Source: Glycomyces luteolus
GTDB taxonomy: Bacteria; Actinomycetota; Actinomycetes; Mycobacteriales; Micromonosporaceae
Direction: 5' to 3'
NCBI RefSeq assembly: GCF_027622875.1
Contig: NZ_JAPZVP010000012.1
Coordinates: 112,460-176,459, forward strand
DNA: 64,000 nt
This document shows positions 17,239 to 26,003 of this stretch, piece after piece (within the stretch, counting starts at the first letter, position 1; every line of letters starts with the position of its first letter). The notes below the pieces were generated by a model. It was given only the letters and a program-made list of their open reading frames with translations, searched no databases and was not told the origin of the DNA. The translations under genes and the position numbers were made by a program.

Positions 17239-19107
17239 ATGTCCGAGCCGACGTTCAAACAGCGGGCACGCTATTGGTTCGACAACACCATGTCGAAGGG
17301 CACGAAAGCGCTGATCGGTTGGCTGACCGTAATCACGTTGGCGCTCACCGCGATTGGTGCCCTCTTCCTCGCCATCGTCAATGACGCCGACGGCTTCGGC
17401 GGTACATTGTGGAAGTCGTTCATCCACATCCTCGACGCCGGAACCATCACCGGAGACGATGCCGGCGGCCCCGCGATGGTCGTCATGTTCATCACCACCA
17501 TCGGCGGCCTGGTAATCCTGTCGTCACTCGTCGGTGTGCTGACCACCGGTCTCGACGCGAAACTCGAAGACCTTCGAAAAGGCCGCTCGCTCGTCGTTGA
17601 GAAGGATCACACCGTCATTCTCGGATGGTCCGATCAGGTCTTCATCGTCATCTCGGAATTGGTGGAGGCCAACGAAAGCGAGAAGCGCGCCGTCATCGCC
17701 ATCCTCGCCGACCGCGACAAGGTCGAGATGGAGGACGAGATCCGCACCAAGATCGCGGACCTCAAGTCCACGCATGTCGTCTGCCGGACCGGCGACCCGG
17801 CCGACCCCGACAGCATCGGCCTCGTCAACCCCGGCCAGGCGAAGAGCGTCATCATCCTCACCTCCGCCGAGGACGACCCCGACGCCCAGCTCGTGCGCTC
17901 CCTCCTCGCCGTCACCCAGGGCGGCAACGGCATCAAGTGCCACGTCGTGGGCGCGGTCGCCGAAGGCCGGAACCTGCCCGCCGCCCGCCTCGCCGGCGGC
18001 CGCGCGGCGCACATCGTCGACGCCAACGACCTCATGGCCCGCCTCATGGTCCAGACCTGCCGCCAGTCCGGCCTCTCCGTCGTCTACACCGACCTGCTCG
18101 ACTTCGGCGGCGACGAGATCTACATGGTCGAGGAGCCCGGCCTCTTCGGCCGGCCCCTCAGCCAGGCCCTGCACTCCTACCGCACGTCCTCGTTCATCGG
18201 CGTGCTCACCAAGGAGGGCCGCTGCATCATCAACCCGCCCTCCTCCGCTTCGCTCCAGCCCGGTGACAAACTCATCCTCATCGCCGCCGACGACTCCGCG
18301 ATCGTGCTCGACGGCTCCCGCCCCGTCATCGACGAGAGCGTCATCGTCGCCCGCGCCGACGCCGGGAACCGGCCCGAGCGCACCCTCATCCTCGGCTGGA
18401 ACGCCATGTCGCGCACGATCCTCGAGCAGCTCGACCAGTACGTCGCGCCCGGATCGGTCACCGACGTCGTCTCCGACCACCCCGACGCGCCCGAGGCCAT
18501 CCGCAAGATCGGCCCCACCATGCGCGTCCAGGGCCTCAACTTCAAGGAGGACGACACCACCGACCGGGTCCTCCTCGAGTCCCTGAACCCCGGCTCGTAC
18601 AACCACATCATCGCGCTGTGCTCGGACGACGTGGCGCCGCAGCTCGCCGACTCCAAGACCCTCGTGACCCTGCTCCACCTGCGCGACATGGCCCAGCGCA
18701 GCAACAGCCGGTTCAAGGTCGTCTCGGAGATGGCCGACGACCGCAACCGCACGCTTGCCCAGGTCACGCAGGCCGACGACTTCATCGTCAGCGACAAGCT
18801 CATCAGCCTCCTGCTGACCCAGACCGCCGAGAACCCCCACCTCTCGCAGGTCTTCGGGCAGCTCTTCAGCCCTGACGGCTCCGAGATCTACCTCAAGCCC
18901 GCCGACCACTACGTGCGCCCGGGCGTGCCGGTCAACTTCTACACTGTGGCCGAATCGGCGCGGCGGCGCGGCGAGACCGCCATCGGCTACCGCGTGGCCG
19001 CCCTCGCCAAGCAGGCCCCCGACTACGGCGTGCACCTCAACCCGGACAAGGGCCTGCAATTCATGCTCCAGCCCGGCGACAAGATCATCGTCCTCGCCGA
19101 GGACTGA
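17239..19107 (+). CDS. CASTOR/POLLUX-related ion channel protein with RCK/TrkA-N domains
   Basis: 622 residues; ATG with AGAAAGGAC 8 nt upstream. Two N-terminal hydrophobic helices (about 22-48 and 76-103) flank a pore-like loop (WKSFIHILDAGTITGDD). Residues about 115-370 and 380-620 are two cytoplasmic Rossmann/RCK-like units, with HTVILGWSDQVFIVISEL and RTLILGWNAMSRTILEQL as nucleotide-binding beginnings, and RCK-C-like ends (LQPGDKLILIAAD, LQPGDKIIVLAED). This matches bacterial homologues of plant CASTOR/POLLUX cation channels. A structured intergenic region follows. Confidence 0.85.
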   Translation: MSEPTFKQRARYWFDNTMSKGTKALIGWLTVITLALTAIGALFLAIVNDADGFGGTLWKSFIHILDAGTITGDDAGGPAMVVMFITTIGGLVILSSLVGVLTTGLDAKLEDLRKGRSLVVEKDHTVILGWSDQVFIVISELVEANESEKRAVIAILADRDKVEMEDEIRTKIADLKSTHVVCRTGDPADPDSIGLVNPGQAKSVIILTSAEDDPDAQLVRSLLAVTQGGNGIKCHVVGAVAEGRNLPAARLAGGRAAHIVDANDLMARLMVQTCRQSGLSVVYTDLLDFGGDEIYMVEEPGLFGRPLSQALHSYRTSSFIGVLTKEGRCIINPPSSASLQPGDKLILIAADDSAIVLDGSRPVIDESVIVARADAGNRPERTLILGWNAMSRTILEQLDQYVAPGSVTDVVSDHPDAPEAIRKIGPTMRVQGLNFKEDDTTDRVLLESLNPGSYNHIIALCSDDVAPQLADSKTLVTLLHLRDMAQRSNSRFKVVSEMADDRNRTLAQVTQADDFIVSDKLISLLLTQTAENPHLSQVFGQLFSPDGSEIYLKPADHYVRPGVPVNFYTVAESARRRGETAIGYRVAALAKQAPDYGVHLNPDKGLQFMLQPGDKIIVLAED

Positions 19108-19113
19108 CGCAGG

Positions 19114-19176
19114 CGTACGCCCATCGGAGGACCGGCGGCCTGCTGCGAACGGCCGCTGTCACCCGATGGGCGTACG
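19114..19176. repeat. Large inverted repeat / structured element after the channel gene
   Basis: CGTACGCCCATCGG (19114-19127) is exactly complementary to CCGATGGGCGTACG (19163-19176): a 14-bp stem with a 35-nt loop that holds a second stem, GCGGCC with GGCCGC. It starts 7 bp after the channel stop codon, so it could terminate that transcript, but the big nested loop is unusual for a terminator. Confidence 0.6.
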
Positions 19177-19200
19177 ACTTTGGTCATAGGACGTTCACGA

Positions 19201-19214
19201 CCATCGGCCGATGG
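19201..19214. promoter_or_regulatory. Perfect 14-bp palindrome upstream of the ABC transporter
   Basis: CCATCGGCCGATGG is a perfect palindrome 65 bp before the exporter start. Its half-site CCATCGG is the same 7-mer found in the arms of the neighbouring hairpin (19121-19127 and 19163-19169). A dimeric regulator site is plausible; the regulator is unknown. Confidence 0.45.
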
Positions 19215-19278
19215 CAGTGTCGGGCGCCGCAGGTAGCGTCGATGGAGACCGCAGCACCCAGCGGAGGAAACAGGAACC

Positions 19279-21069
19279 ATGACCGACACCACCACACCCA
19301 CCCCGGAGGCGGCCGAGACGCCGCCGGCGAAGGCCCCGATCACCCGATTGTGGTCCTACGCCCGCCAGCACCTGCGCCTGCTCGTCATCGGCGGCGCCCT
19401 CTCCTTCGCCGGAGGCCTCGTCGGCCTCGTCCAGCCGCTCATCGCCATGGACGTGATCGACACCCTCTCCGCGAACGAATCCCTCACCAGGCCGCTGCTC
19501 TATCTCGCCGCGGTCGTCCTCGTCGGCGGCGCCCTCGGCGCCCTCGGCCCCTACTTCATGCAGATCGCCGGGCAGGACGTCGTCCTCACCGTGCGCAAAC
19601 AGCTCATCGACCGGCTCGTGCGCCTCGAAGTCGCCGAAGTCGACCGCCTCAAGCCCGGCGACCTCGTCTCCCGGCTCAGCTCCGACACGAACCTCCTGCG
19701 CACCGTCGCCAGCACCACCGTCATCGGCGGCGTCACCGACGCCTTCATGATCCTCGGCGGCATCGGCCTCATGGCCTGGCTCGACCTCACCCTCTTCGGC
19801 ACCACCATGGCCATGGTCGCGTTCGTCACGGTCACGATGCTGTTCATCATGCCGCGCATCCAGAACGCCACCATCGCCTCGCAGAAGGCCCTGGGCGACA
19901 TGGGATCGCTTCTGGAGCGCATCTTCAGCGCCTTCCGCACGGTCAAGGCCTCCAGCGCCGAAGACCACGAGATCGCCCGCCTCAACGGCGCGGCCACCAC
20001 CGCCCGGGACACGGGCGTCAAGGCCTCGTTCTGGGAGGCGCTCGCGGGGGTCGTCGCGTTCCTGCCGGTGAACATCGCGTTCCTCATGGTCCTCGGCGTC
20101 GGCGGCGCGCGCGTCGCCTCCGGGGCCATGGAGGTCGGCACCCTCATCGGCTTCCTGCTGCTGCTGTTCTATCTGATGGGCCCGATCAACGGGCTCATCG
20201 CGTCGCTCTCGCAGCTCCAGACCGGCCTCGCCGCGATCCACCGCATCGAAGAGGTCGAACGGCTCGACGCCGAGGACTCCTCCACCGAGGAGACCCTCCC
20301 GGAGGCAGTGCGCCTCCCGGTCGGCTCCGGGCCCGCGCAGGTCGTGTTCGAGGACGTGACCTTCCGCTACGCCGAAGACCTGCCGTACGTCCACCATGGA
20401 GTCTCGTTCGCCTCGAGCGGGCGCGGGCTGACCGCGCTGGTCGGCCCTTCGGGAGCCGGCAAGACGACGGTGTTCTCGCTCATCGAGCGCTTCTACCCGG
20501 CCACCACCGGTTCGGTGAAGGTCGACGGTGTCGACGTCGCGGACTGGCCGCTCGAGGAACTGCGCGGCCTGATCGGCTATGTCGAGCAGGACGCGCCGGT
20601 CCTGGACGGCACGCTCCGCGAGAACCTCGTGATGGCCGCACCCGCGGCGAGCGACGCCGACCTCGACGAGGTCGTGCAGGTCGCGCGGTTGACCGAACTG
20701 GTCGGCAAGCTGCCGGACGGGCTCGACTCGCGGATCGGCTACCGGGGCACGACGCTCTCGGGCGGCGAGCGCCAGCGCGTCGCCATCGCCCGGGCGCTGC
20801 TGCGCAAGCCGCGGCTGCTGCTGCTCGACGAGGCGACCTCGCAGCTCGACGCCGCGAACGAGGCGGCGCTCAAGCAGGTCATGCTGGACGCGGCCGAGCG
20901 CACGAACGTTCTGGTTGTGGCCCACCGGCTTTCGACGGTGACCAGCGCCGACCAGATCGTGGTCTTCGACGCCGGCCTGGTACGCGCGGTCGGCACGCAC
21001 GCGGAGCTGGTCGAAAAGGACGACCTGTACCGCGACCTGGCCGCCTCGCAACTGCTCACGGCGGCATAG
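19279..21069 (+). CDS. ABC exporter, fused permease and ATPase (half transporter)
   Basis: 596 residues; ATG after GGAGGAAACAGGAACC. Six membrane helices (about 25-310) of the type I exporter fold, then a nucleotide-binding domain: Walker A GPSGAGKTT (about 391-399), Q-loop YVEQDAPV, signature LSGGERQR, Walker B LLLLDEATS and H-loop VAHRLST. It should dimerise and export a lipid, peptide or drug. The next gene is on the other strand, so it appears monocistronic; palindromes upstream may control it. Confidence 0.92.
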   Translation: MTDTTTPTPEAAETPPAKAPITRLWSYARQHLRLLVIGGALSFAGGLVGLVQPLIAMDVIDTLSANESLTRPLLYLAAVVLVGGALGALGPYFMQIAGQDVVLTVRKQLIDRLVRLEVAEVDRLKPGDLVSRLSSDTNLLRTVASTTVIGGVTDAFMILGGIGLMAWLDLTLFGTTMAMVAFVTVTMLFIMPRIQNATIASQKALGDMGSLLERIFSAFRTVKASSAEDHEIARLNGAATTARDTGVKASFWEALAGVVAFLPVNIAFLMVLGVGGARVASGAMEVGTLIGFLLLLFYLMGPINGLIASLSQLQTGLAAIHRIEEVERLDAEDSSTEETLPEAVRLPVGSGPAQVVFEDVTFRYAEDLPYVHHGVSFASSGRGLTALVGPSGAGKTTVFSLIERFYPATTGSVKVDGVDVADWPLEELRGLIGYVEQDAPVLDGTLRENLVMAAPAASDADLDEVVQVARLTELVGKLPDGLDSRIGYRGTTLSGGERQRVAIARALLRKPRLLLLDEATSQLDAANEAALKQVMLDAAERTNVLVVAHRLSTVTSADQIVVFDAGLVRAVGTHAELVEKDDLYRDLAASQLLTAA

Positions 21070-21110
21070 GGGAGCAGCGCGCCCGCGATCGGGCGGTGCG
21101 GGTTCGTCTG

Positions 21111-21845
21111 TTACCTGGTCGGCGCGTTGGCGAGTGCCTTGCGGACCTGGTCCGAGAGTTCGGTGTAGTACTCGTCGATGTAGTGGTACGGCCCCGGGCC
21201 CCAGCGGTGGGAGGGGTCGCCGATGCGAAGGCCGGCGTCCACTTCGACCGGCGGGAGGGCCCGCTCGCCCAGGGCCGCTTGGAGGATGTCGTAGGCGCGT
21301 TCGAGCTGGTTGTTGTTCCGCCGAGTGCGCCGCAGGTCGCTGATGGGTTCGCCCGCAGTGTTGTGCGAGGCCCAGAACGCGCGGTGGATCAGCACCGGCC
21401 GTTGCGGGAGCCGTGCCGCGAGCGCCCTTGCGGCAGTGGCGAACGGGCCGTTGTCGGCAAGTTCGACGTCGTTGGCCACCGGCCGGGACCCGGGTCGCTT
21501 TTCCATACCCGCGTTGCGGAAGTAGATGGTCGAGGTCACCAGCCCGGAGCCGGTGTCGATGAGCGGCCAGCGCTCGTCGATCAGATCGATGACGATCGGG
21601 TGGTCGATGTCGTCGAGCGGGTCGAGCGCGGTCTTCCGGTGGTCCTCGACGACGGTCCGGCGCTGGAACGCCGAGTCGAGCTTGAAGTCGTCCGGGTCGA
21701 TGGGGGTCGGCGTCGACACCAGGCTCTGGATGCGGGTGCGCGAGACGAAGTGGACCGGCCGGGGCAGCGGGTCGCGGCCGAGTTCGGCGGCGTCGCGGGT
21801 GACGCAGCAGCCGATCAGCGAGTAGGTCGGGGGAAGGTGCTCCAT
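21111..21845 (-). CDS. DUF6270 domain protein
   Basis: 244 residues from the ATG at 21845. An early SLIGCCVTRDAAEL segment (like the GSCVxRD start of DUF6270), a central IVIDLIDERWPLI block and a C-terminal HRWGPGPYHYIDEYY block are the conserved points of this family, which is mostly found near polysaccharide or capsule genes and has an SGNH-hydrolase-like look. No signal peptide. The 639-bp region between it and glycerophosphodiesterase (21846-22484) has no convincing gene. Confidence 0.72.
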   Translation of the reverse strand: MEHLPPTYSLIGCCVTRDAAELGRDPLPRPVHFVSRTRIQSLVSTPTPIDPDDFKLDSAFQRRTVVEDHRKTALDPLDDIDHPIVIDLIDERWPLIDTGSGLVTSTIYFRNAGMEKRPGSRPVANDVELADNGPFATAARALAARLPQRPVLIHRAFWASHNTAGEPISDLRRTRRNNNQLERAYDILQAALGERALPPVEVDAGLRIGDPSHRWGPGPYHYIDEYYTELSDQVRKALANAPTR

Positions 21846-22218
21846 TCGAGGATGCTCCGATCCAGTGACGACAGTGGCACGAAAGTGGCCAGTATGCAGG
21901 ACACCCGCGGTGCCCGGCACCTCCAGGTCGGGGTCACCTCCGCTGGGTCGACACCGTCGATCTGCGCGCAACCTCGCGACCGCCCGCGCGACACCGTGGC
22001 GTATTCGAAGGTTTCGATGCTTGACGTCCGGGCTCCGATGCGCCAAGATTGCCTAGAAAACGGTTCCTATCAACACATGAATCGTTTTTGGTGAGGTCCA
22101 GCCTCTCCAGCTTCCTGACCGGTGACCTGATCTAGAAACCGATAACTGTGGATTCGCGACCCCGGGCATCGGTTCGCGACACCTTGCCGCGATCGGATCG
22201 GGCCGGGCGGGACCGGCG

Positions 22219-22302
22219 GGGAGGCCGTCGCCTCGGTGACCGTACCGATGGTCTTGGTGGTGTATGCCGGGGTGGCCACCACCGCCGAGGCGACGGCCTC
22301 CC
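22219..22302. repeat. 18-bp perfect inverted repeat flanked by a 10-bp direct repeat
   Basis: GGGAGGCCGTCGCCTCGG (22219-22236) pairs exactly with CCGAGGCGACGGCCTCCC (22285-22302); inside, TGGTGG (22255-22260) pairs with CCACCA (22276-22281). GGCCGGGCGG occurs just outside on each side, at 22201-22210 and 22307-22316. It lies in the non-coding gap before glycerophosphodiesterase. It could be a MITE-like insertion, a terminator/attenuator or a folded RNA. Confidence 0.6.
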
Positions 22303-22484
22303 GCATGGCCGGGCGGCGCCCTGGCCCCGGGGCGGCGTGTCGACCGTCGCCGCGCTCCGGATTTCTGACATCGTTCAAGCGTCGTTCACGTTCGCGCCGA
22401 GCGGGTGACGACCGCGGCCGATTGACTGAAGGCCCGTTCCCGATGGAGTCCAGTGCCGAAAGGCAGCCCCACGAAAGGACCTTC

Positions 22485-23519
22485 ATGTCCCTCAAGAGCG
22501 CGCTCCTGCGCGGCGCGGCCGTGCTGACGGCCGCCGGAGCCCTCGCCGGCCTCGCCGCAGCCCCGGCCGCCGCCAAGTCCCACCACCACGAGCCCCTCGT
22601 GATCGCGCACCGCGGCGCCAGCGGCTACATGCCCGAGCACACGCTCGAGGCCTACGCGCTCGCCGTCGAGCTCGGCGCCGACGTCATCGAACCCGACCTC
22701 GTGCTCACCAAGGACGGCGAACTGCTCGCCCGCCACGAGCCGGTCCTCGACGAGACCACCGACGTCGCCGCGCACCCCGAATTCGCGGACCGCAAGACCA
22801 CCAAGCTCATCGACGGCAAGCCCGTCACCGGCTTCTTCGCCGACGACTTCACCCTCGCCGAGCTCAAGACCCTCCGCGCCGAAGAGCGCCTTCCGGCACT
22901 GCGCCCTGACAGCGCCGCGTACGACGGCCGGTTCGAACTCGTCACCTACGACGAGGTGCTCGACTATGTGGACACCCTCGACCGCAAGGTGATCACCTAC
23001 CCGGAGATGAAGCACCCGTCCTACTACGAGGACAAGGGCATGAGCATCGAGGACGCGCTGGCCGACCTGCTGGAGGAGCGCAACCTCGACCGCAAGCGGT
23101 CGCCGGTGTGGATCCAGTCGTTCGAGTACCAGAGCCTGCTCAACATCGACGAGCGCGTCGACAACCCGATCGGCCTGAACATCGACGGCCAGGGCGCGAT
23201 CCCGGACGCGACCCTCGACGAGTACGCCGAGACGCTGGACACCGTGAGCCTCAACAAGAACCGCATCTTCCCGCGCGCGGCCGACGGCTCGATCTCGGAG
23301 CCGACCGACATCGTCGAGCGCGCGCACGACCGGGGCCTGGACGTGCACGTCTGGACCTTCCGCGCCGAGAACAACTTCCTGCCGACGAACCTGCGCGAGG
23401 GCTCCGACCCGGCCGCGTGGGGCGACATCGAGGCCGAGTTCGAGCTGTTCTACGACCTGGGCGTGGACGCGGTCTTCAGCGACTTCCCGGACCTGGCCGT
23501 GGCCGCCCGCGACTGCTAG
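22485..23519 (+). CDS. Secreted glycerophosphodiester phosphodiesterase (GlpQ type)
   Basis: 344 residues from the ATG at 22485 with ACGAAAGGACC upstream. Residues 1-34 are a signal peptide ending ...APAAAKS. The TIM-barrel GDPD signatures are present: VIAHRGASGYMPEHT with the catalytic His, EPDLVLTKDGELLARHEP with the metal-binding Glu/Asp and second His, and YPEMKHPSYY. It cleaves deacylated phospholipids or teichoic-type glycerophosphodiesters outside the cell to sn-glycerol 3-phosphate and an alcohol. No Pho box is evident in the region I can read. Confidence 0.92.
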   Translation: MSLKSALLRGAAVLTAAGALAGLAAAPAAAKSHHHEPLVIAHRGASGYMPEHTLEAYALAVELGADVIEPDLVLTKDGELLARHEPVLDETTDVAAHPEFADRKTTKLIDGKPVTGFFADDFTLAELKTLRAEERLPALRPDSAAYDGRFELVTYDEVLDYVDTLDRKVITYPEMKHPSYYEDKGMSIEDALADLLEERNLDRKRSPVWIQSFEYQSLLNIDERVDNPIGLNIDGQGAIPDATLDEYAETLDTVSLNKNRIFPRAADGSISEPTDIVERAHDRGLDVHVWTFRAENNFLPTNLREGSDPAAWGDIEAEFELFYDLGVDAVFSDFPDLAVAARDC

Positions 23520-23551
23520 CCCGGGGCGAACCCAGGATTCACACCGAGAAG

Positions 23552-23585
23552 CGAAGGGCCGCCCTGCCGCCGGGGCGGCCCTTCG
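23552..23585 (+). terminator. Terminator hairpin after the GDPD gene
   Basis: CGAAGGGCCGCCC pairs exactly with GGGCGGCCCTTCG over 13 bp with an 8-nt loop, 32 bp after the stop codon. No T-run follows. Confidence 0.65.
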
Positions 23586-23667
23586 TGCGTCCGCGGCAGC
23601 CGCGGCGGGCGGTTCCGGCCGGACCGTTCGCAGGGCCGGTGTCGTACCCCGATGGCACCATCGGTGC

Positions 23668-24018
23668 ATGACTGAGCACGAATCGATCGAGCAGGCGATT
23701 CCGATCCTTCGCGTCGAGGACGCGGCCGCAGCGCTGCCCTGGTACGAGCGGCTGGGGTTCGTGAAGCAGTGGGAGCACCGGTTCGAGCCGGGGTTCCCTC
23801 TGTTCGTGGAGGTCGCGCGCGGGCAGGTGCGGCTCTTCCTCTCGGAGCACAAGGGCGACGCGCCCCCGGACGGCGTGATCTACCTGCGAGTCCGCGACGT
23901 GGACGCGGTGGCGGCGGAGTTCGGCGTCGCGGCCGAGGCGATGGAGTGGGGCGCAAAGGAGATCGAGTTGTGCGACCCGGACGGGAACCGGCTGAGGATC
24001 GGCACGCCGAGGAGTTGA
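23668..24018 (+). CDS. VOC family protein, bleomycin-resistance type
   Basis: 116 residues. IPILRVEDAAAALPWYERLGF at the start and the closing CDPDGNRLRIG strand mark a single-module vicinal oxygen chelate protein; the spacing resembles drug-binding BRP/Ble proteins, which form dimers and sequester or modify small molecules. The metal ligand pattern of true glyoxalases is incomplete. Substrate unknown. Confidence 0.82.
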   Translation: MTEHESIEQAIPILRVEDAAAALPWYERLGFVKQWEHRFEPGFPLFVEVARGQVRLFLSEHKGDAPPDGVIYLRVRDVDAVAAEFGVAAEAMEWGAKEIELCDPDGNRLRIGTPRS

Positions 24019-24217
24019 CGAGCTGGCGGCCGCCCCCCGAGGTCGGGAGTGTCGGGCTGCGCCGGCGCCCGGCTGGGCGCGTAGGGCATGCCCCTTCCCA
24101 CCCGCATCCGCCTCCGACCAACCGAAAAAGACCACATTCCCACACAGGTACGACACTCGGGTGTTTGCGCAGTCGGTGGGCGTATCCGGCCGGAGGGCGC
24201 GACGTTCGGGGGTTCGG

Positions 24218-24808
24218 CTAGTTCGGGATCGTGAGTTCGAAGTGGACGGTTTGGAACGGCTCGCCGAAGCCCTCGGTGCGCATCTCGTTCACCGCCACCC
24301 GCTCGTCGAACAGGACCGTGCCGCGCTTGGACCAGAACTCGACCGCTCCCGGGGTCCGCGCGTCCGTGTGGAGGTACACCCCGCTGTAGCGCTCGCGGCC
24401 CGCGATGAACGCCATGCACGCGTCGACCAATGCTCCCGCCAGCCCGCGCCGCCGGTGCTCGGGCCGCACGTAGACGCGGTACAGCGTCGCCGTGCGCCCC
24501 TCCTCGAAGCGGTTCGTCACCTCGAGCGGGTTCGGGGGCGACACCGGCGTCTGGCCGCGCACGCCGGCCGTGCCCGCGACCATGCCGCCGCGTACGGCGA
24601 CGAACAGCGCGTTGTCCTCGGGCGCAAGGTAATACGAGTCGAGATCGATGATGTCGGAGTGCCACTGTGGCAGGTATCCGTGCCCGAAATCCCGGTAGAC
24701 GGTGTCGAGCATCACGGACCGGGCACCCGGGAGATCCTCCGGTTCCGCCTGCCGCAGAACGTAACCCTCTACACCCCTGGTGCCTCGTGCGACCGCGATA
24801 TCCGACAT
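24218..24808 (-). CDS. GNAT family N-acetyltransferase
   Basis: 196 residues from the ATG at 24808 (ATG 24817 is an alternative). The acetyl-CoA loop is in VYVRPEHRRRGLAGALVDACMAF (the R/Q-x-x-G-x-A motif), with ALFVAVRGGMVAGTAGV before it and the C-terminal FWSKRGTV helix. It acetylates an unknown amine. The start sits directly beside a 21-bp palindrome and there is no Shine-Dalgarno sequence, so the message may be short-leadered and controlled at that site. Confidence 0.82.
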   Translation of the reverse strand: MSDIAVARGTRGVEGYVLRQAEPEDLPGARSVMLDTVYRDFGHGYLPQWHSDIIDLDSYYLAPEDNALFVAVRGGMVAGTAGVRGQTPVSPPNPLEVTNRFEEGRTATLYRVYVRPEHRRRGLAGALVDACMAFIAGRERYSGVYLHTDARTPGAVEFWSKRGTVLFDERVAVNEMRTEGFGEPFQTVHFELTIPN

Positions 24809-24817
24809 GAGAGCCAT

Positions 24818-24838
24818 TATTGCATCTGATTTGCAATA
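24818..24838. promoter_or_regulatory. 21-bp operator-like palindrome (7-7-7) at the GNAT promoter
   Basis: TATTGCA, 7-bp spacer, TGCAATA: a perfect inverted repeat in an AT-rich patch touching the GNAT start codon. This is the form of a site for a dimeric helix-turn-helix repressor (MarR, GntR or TetR type). No regulator gene is adjacent, so it may be bound by one encoded elsewhere. Confidence 0.6.
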
Positions 24839-24852
24839 GGGAACTGTTCGCG

Positions 24853-25090
24853 TTAAGAGATGCGGCTCACCCTGAAAGGTCGGCACGCTGCACGGGCGCA
24901 TAGCCGCTCGCAGCCAGAGCGACGAGCTTCACGGCCATCGCAAGGCTCGCGCCGGCGATCCACCACGGCCCGTTGTCGGAAGCACCGACCACGCGACTTC
25001 GGCGATCCCCAGCGACAACCCGAGCGCCAGCGCGAGCAGACCGGCACGGCCGAGCCGGGCCGCGATCTCGCGGCGGCCCGGCCTTCGCGC
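24853..25090 (-). pseudogene. Frameshifted remnant of a membrane-protein gene
   Basis: On the minus strand one frame gives REIAARLGRAGLLALALGL and then SLGIAEVAWSVLP, an amphipathic start and membrane helix. A second frame immediately continues with NGPWWIAGASLAMAVKLVAL and ends ASGYAPVQRADLSG, another membrane helix and tail with a natural stop. Together they look like the last two helices of one small membrane protein broken by a one-base shift near 24965-24980. No upstream part is found before the VOC gene, so it is also truncated. Confidence 0.4.
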
Positions 25091-25100
25091 TCGCTGTCCG

Positions 25101-25904
25101 CTACTCCCAGGACCGGGCCGACTGGATGCCCACGATCGTGCCCGTCGGCGTCGCGATCCCGGCGATGCGCAGGCCCGGCACGTCCATCGGTTCGCCTGCA
25201 ACGGAACCGCCCAGATCGACCGCCCGCTCGCAGACGCGGTCGACGTCGTCCACCGCGACCATCGCGTTCCACTGGGGAGGAAGGCTCAGCTCCCAGCCCT
25301 CGGCCGCGTGGCAGCCGCCGAACTCGCGCTCGCTCCCGGCGGCGCTCAACGCCGCGTACGGCTTCGGGTTCGACGCGTCCGCCCAAGGCGGCGTCTTCAC
25401 GTTCCACCCCAACAGGTCCACGTAGAACTTCATCGCCTCGGCAGGCACGCCGTCGTAGCGGTACTCGACCCACGAGACGCTGTTCGGCTCACCCCACGCG
25501 CCGAAGCCCGAGCTCGGGTCCTTCGCCTCGACCAGGCCGAACGAGACGCCGTTCGGGTCGTTGATCATCGAGAACCGGAGCATGTCGCCCACGTCCTGCG
25601 GCTCTTCCACGACCGTGCCGCCGAGCCTCCGCGCCCGATCGGTCGCGGCGTCGCAGTCCGCGACCCGGAACTGGAGGTTCCAGATCCGCGACGGCTCCAT
25701 GCCCGGCGGGCACGGCATGATCCCCGCAACAGGGCGGTCGGGCCCGGAATCCTCCGGGATCGAGAAGGTCGTGTAATGGCCGAAGCCCTCGCCCGCGTCC
25801 GTCGACGCCCAGCCGAACAAGCGCTCATAGAACGGGACGTCGGCGGTGAGATCCGAGGTCAGGGCGTCGGACCAGACGGGTGCTCCGATCGGGATCGACG
25901 TCAT
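25101..25904 (-). CDS. Two-domain VOC family protein
   Basis: 267 residues from the ATG at 25904, chosen for GAAGGAGC upstream and because its paralogue starts at the same point. Two glyoxalase-fold modules: IGAPVWSDALTSDLTADVPFYERLFGW (first, about 5-120) and SVSWVEYRYDGVPAEAMKFY (second, about 140-262). This double-VOC layout is common in actinomycetes and resembles CFP30B-like/hydroxylase-associated proteins, but the ligand is unknown. It is 99 bp downstream of a close paralogue in the same orientation. Confidence 0.85.
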   Translation of the reverse strand: MTSIPIGAPVWSDALTSDLTADVPFYERLFGWASTDAGEGFGHYTTFSIPEDSGPDRPVAGIMPCPPGMEPSRIWNLQFRVADCDAATDRARRLGGTVVEEPQDVGDMLRFSMINDPNGVSFGLVEAKDPSSGFGAWGEPNSVSWVEYRYDGVPAEAMKFYVDLLGWNVKTPPWADASNPKPYAALSAAGSEREFGGCHAAEGWELSLPPQWNAMVAVDDVDRVCERAVDLGGSVAGEPMDVPGLRIAGIATPTGTIVGIQSARSWE

Positions 25905-26003
25905 GGCGGGCTGCTCCTTCGCAGGTTGGGAAACTGGCGCTTCGCTCACCGTCCCACGCGGCGCCGAAAGCCGCAGGATTTCTCCCGCAGCGGTCGCCCG
26001 TCC

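Noticed and set aside
22236..22484. N-terminal extension of the glycerophosphodiesterase
   Set aside because: The frame opens inside an inverted repeat; the internal ATG at 22485 has a ribosome-binding site and is followed directly by a signal peptide.
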